Shown: positions 6,638 through 7,675 of the stretch, piece by piece
How the letters are laid out: every line of letters begins with the position of its first letter
How positions within the stretch are numbered: position 1 is the first letter of the stretch
From: Tannerella sp.
Lineage (GTDB): Bacteria; Bacteroidota; Bacteroidia; Bacteroidales; Tannerellaceae
DNA length: 7,675 bases
Assembly (NCBI GenBank): GCA_031277235.1
Contig: JAITMT010000189.1
Location: forward strand, 1-7,675
Reading direction: 5' to 3'
The notes under the pieces: model-generated
Databases searched by the model: none
What the model saw: only the letters and a program-made list of their open reading frames with translations
Told to the model about the DNA's origin: nothing
Translations under genes and position numbers: made by a program

Positions 6638-6670
6638 TTCTACCAATATTACATCCCTAACGGGATTTTA
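6638..6670. repeat. Probable dispersed intergenic repeat with ATCCC-TAAC-GGGAT palindrome
   Basis: The stretch TTCTACCAATATTACATCCC followed by TAACGGGATTTT contains a perfect 5-bp inverted repeat (6653-6657 with 6662-6666, loop TAAC). I recall the combination TCTACC-AATATT...CCCTAACGGGAT as a short element repeated in spacers of Bacteroidota and some other genomes. Only one copy is present here, so this rests on recognition rather than on repetition within the window. It borders the decayed radical SAM fragment. Confidence 0.4.
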
Positions 6671-6679
6671 GGAGAATAT

Positions 6680-6702
6680 ACGGATACTCATTTACTATCC
6701 GT
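6680..6702. repeat. 7-bp inverted repeat, possible hairpin between convergent genes
   Basis: ACGGATA (6680-6686) and TATCCGT (6696-6702) pair perfectly around a 9-base loop. It lies between the convergent hydrolase-CapA and metH genes. On the plus strand an AT-rich tract (TAATTTATAAAATTTT) follows, so it might end plus-strand transcription, but there is no clean T-run and the stem is only moderately GC-rich. The whole 6464-6759 spacer otherwise holds only the decayed gene fragment and the repeat described separately. Confidence 0.4.
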
Positions 6703-6759
6703 TAATTTATAAAATTTTGTTTCCTTGACGTTCAATTCTGACAGAGTTAGGGTTTCATC

Positions 6760-7675
6760 TTAACTCAAATTTCGTATAAGAAATTGTTGCAAATACTCTT
6801 TCGATTTTCCGCTTTCGGCGGCATAATCATCAAATTGTTCCGTCGAGATTTTTCCAATCATAAAATATTGAGAATCAGGATGTGAGAAATACAATCCCGC
6901 CACCGACGAGGTTGGCGACATGGCGCCTGTTTCCGTAAGCGTGATTCCTGTTTCTTTCATATTCAGCAGTTTATCCAAATCGAAAATCAAACTCTGGTCG
7001 GGCAACGAAGGATATCCGATTGCCGGACGAATTCCCTGATAATGAGACTTGAACAGTTCCTCGGCAGAGAGATTTTCGTTCGGCGCATAGCCCCAGTATT
7101 CTTTGCGCACCATTTCGTGCAGATATTCGGCGGAGGCTTCCGCCAAACGGTCTGAAAGGCTCTGCATCAGCATCTTGCGATAATCGTCTTCTTCATTTTT
7201 ATAGAGACTGTCAACGGCAACCGTAATCGCAAAAGCGCCCAGATAATCGGTTTTTCCGTCGGTTTGCGGCAGCACAAAATCCGCCAGCGACAGGCAAAGT
7301 CCCTGTTCATTAGGCGTTTGTTGCCTTAACATGGGAAAAACGATTTCTTCATTGACAACAATGCTGTCTCCTGTTGAAAAAGTCGGAAATAAACCTACAA
7401 CAGCCTTACATTCAACATCTTTATTGGAAACGATTTCATCCAATATCCGCCGGGCTTCGCTGTACAAATGCCGCGCCTCCTCCGCTTTTTCAGGATCTGA
7501 ATCTGCGAATTGCCGCATCCATTCTTCGCGACCGCCGCCGTAATTTGTCAAGAAAGCCCGGTTGCCGAACTTCGCACTCATGCGCCAAGCCGTGAAAAAG
7601 AAGGGCCAGTCTATGTACGAAACCAATTCGCGAACGGCAATATTTATACGGTGAATACCCGGCTTGGCAGGTATA
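6760..7675 (-). CDS. metH: Cobalamin-dependent methionine synthase, C-terminal activation domain (partial, 5' part outside window)
   Basis: MetH transfers a methyl group from methyltetrahydrofolate via cobalamin to homocysteine in the cytoplasm. The window holds its last 304 residues, nearly the whole AdoMet-binding domain that reductively remethylates inactive cob(II)alamin. The frame is open to the window edge, so the gene continues past 7675; the TTG at 7626 is an internal codon. Recognisable points, counted from the first complete codon: LVSYIDWPFFFTAW (17-30), the domain's opening motif; GIRPAIGYPSLPDQS (214-228), the AdoMet-binding RPAxGYP loop; and TETGAMSPTSSVAGLYFSHP (247-266), the conserved end segment. 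The C-terminus (YLQQFLIRNLS) is normal. The domain looks intact, with no frameshift. The substrate-binding and B12-binding domains lie outside the window. It converges on the hydrolase-CapA gene across a 296-bp spacer. Confidence 0.97.
   Translation of the reverse strand, partial: IPAKPGIHRINIAVRELVSYIDWPFFFTAWRMSAKFGNRAFLTNYGGGREEWMRQFADSDPEKAEEARHLYSEARRILDEIVSNKDVECKAVVGLFPTFSTGDSIVVNEEIVFPMLRQQTPNEQGLCLSLADFVLPQTDGKTDYLGAFAITVAVDSLYKNEEDDYRKMLMQSLSDRLAEASAEYLHEMVRKEYWGYAPNENLSAEELFKSHYQGIRPAIGYPSLPDQSLIFDLDKLLNMKETGITLTETGAMSPTSSVAGLYFSHPDSQYFMIGKISTEQFDDYAAESGKSKEYLQQFLIRNLS

Noticed and set aside
6503..6712. Plus-strand open frame of 69 codons in the spacer after the hydrolase-CapA gene
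   Set aside because: It lies opposite the radical SAM-like remnant and across the repeat. It has no recognisable motif or promoter.
7624..7626. TTG as a start codon for the metH fragment
   Set aside because: The frame is open to the window edge and the upstream residues (IAVRE before LVSYIDW) fit the MetH domain, so this is an internal Leu codon.

Overview
The window looks like chromosomal DNA of a Bacteroidota member, most likely Bacteroidales. The signs are TAnnTTTG-type -7 promoter elements, a 6-bladed beta-propeller lipoprotein, a DUF4294 protein, a CapA domain of the Bacteroidales type and the near absence of Shine-Dalgarno sequences. No mobile element, phage gene, CRISPR array, tRNA or rRNA was found. 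The genus cannot be fixed from this sequence.

Layout, left to right. Positions 1-135 hold the last 44 codons of a plus-strand gene that begins outside the window. Facing it on the minus strand (158-1318) is a lipoprotein of the 6-bladed beta-propeller family. A divergent promoter region (about 1354-1432), with the same TATCTTTG -7 element on each strand, separates it from a plus-strand block of envelope genes. That block holds a secreted cyclophilin-type peptidyl-prolyl isomerase (1458-2120), a secreted DUF4294 protein 5 bases downstream (2126-2746) and a periplasmic M48 zinc protease (2791-3585). A 68-bp cloverleaf-like inverted repeat (3615-3682) lies in the gap before a gamma-class carbonic anhydrase-like hexapeptide protein (3762-4280).

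That gene ends inside a run of 7-bp tandem repeats (4274-4308). Just beyond it starts a 713-residue membrane-anchored protein (4322-6463), which joins an SxxK serine hydrolase (beta-lactamase/6-aminohexanoate-dimer hydrolase-like) to a complete CapA-type metallophosphoesterase-like domain in one uninterrupted frame. This fusion is the most unusual gene here.

The 296 bp that follow (6464-6759) hold no intact gene. They contain what looks like a decayed minus-strand fragment of a B12-binding radical SAM protein, flanked by a probable dispersed repeat and an inverted repeat. The window ends in the 3' part of metH on the minus strand (6760-7675), covering the AdoMet-binding reactivation domain.

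How the genes may work together: the isomerase, DUF4294 protein and M48 protease all carry export signals and lie in one direction with short gaps, which suggests (inference) a co-transcribed envelope folding and quality-control set. The hydrolase-CapA fusion also acts outside the cytoplasm, probably on peptide, amide or polymer substrates of the envelope. No clearly new multi-gene system is evident.
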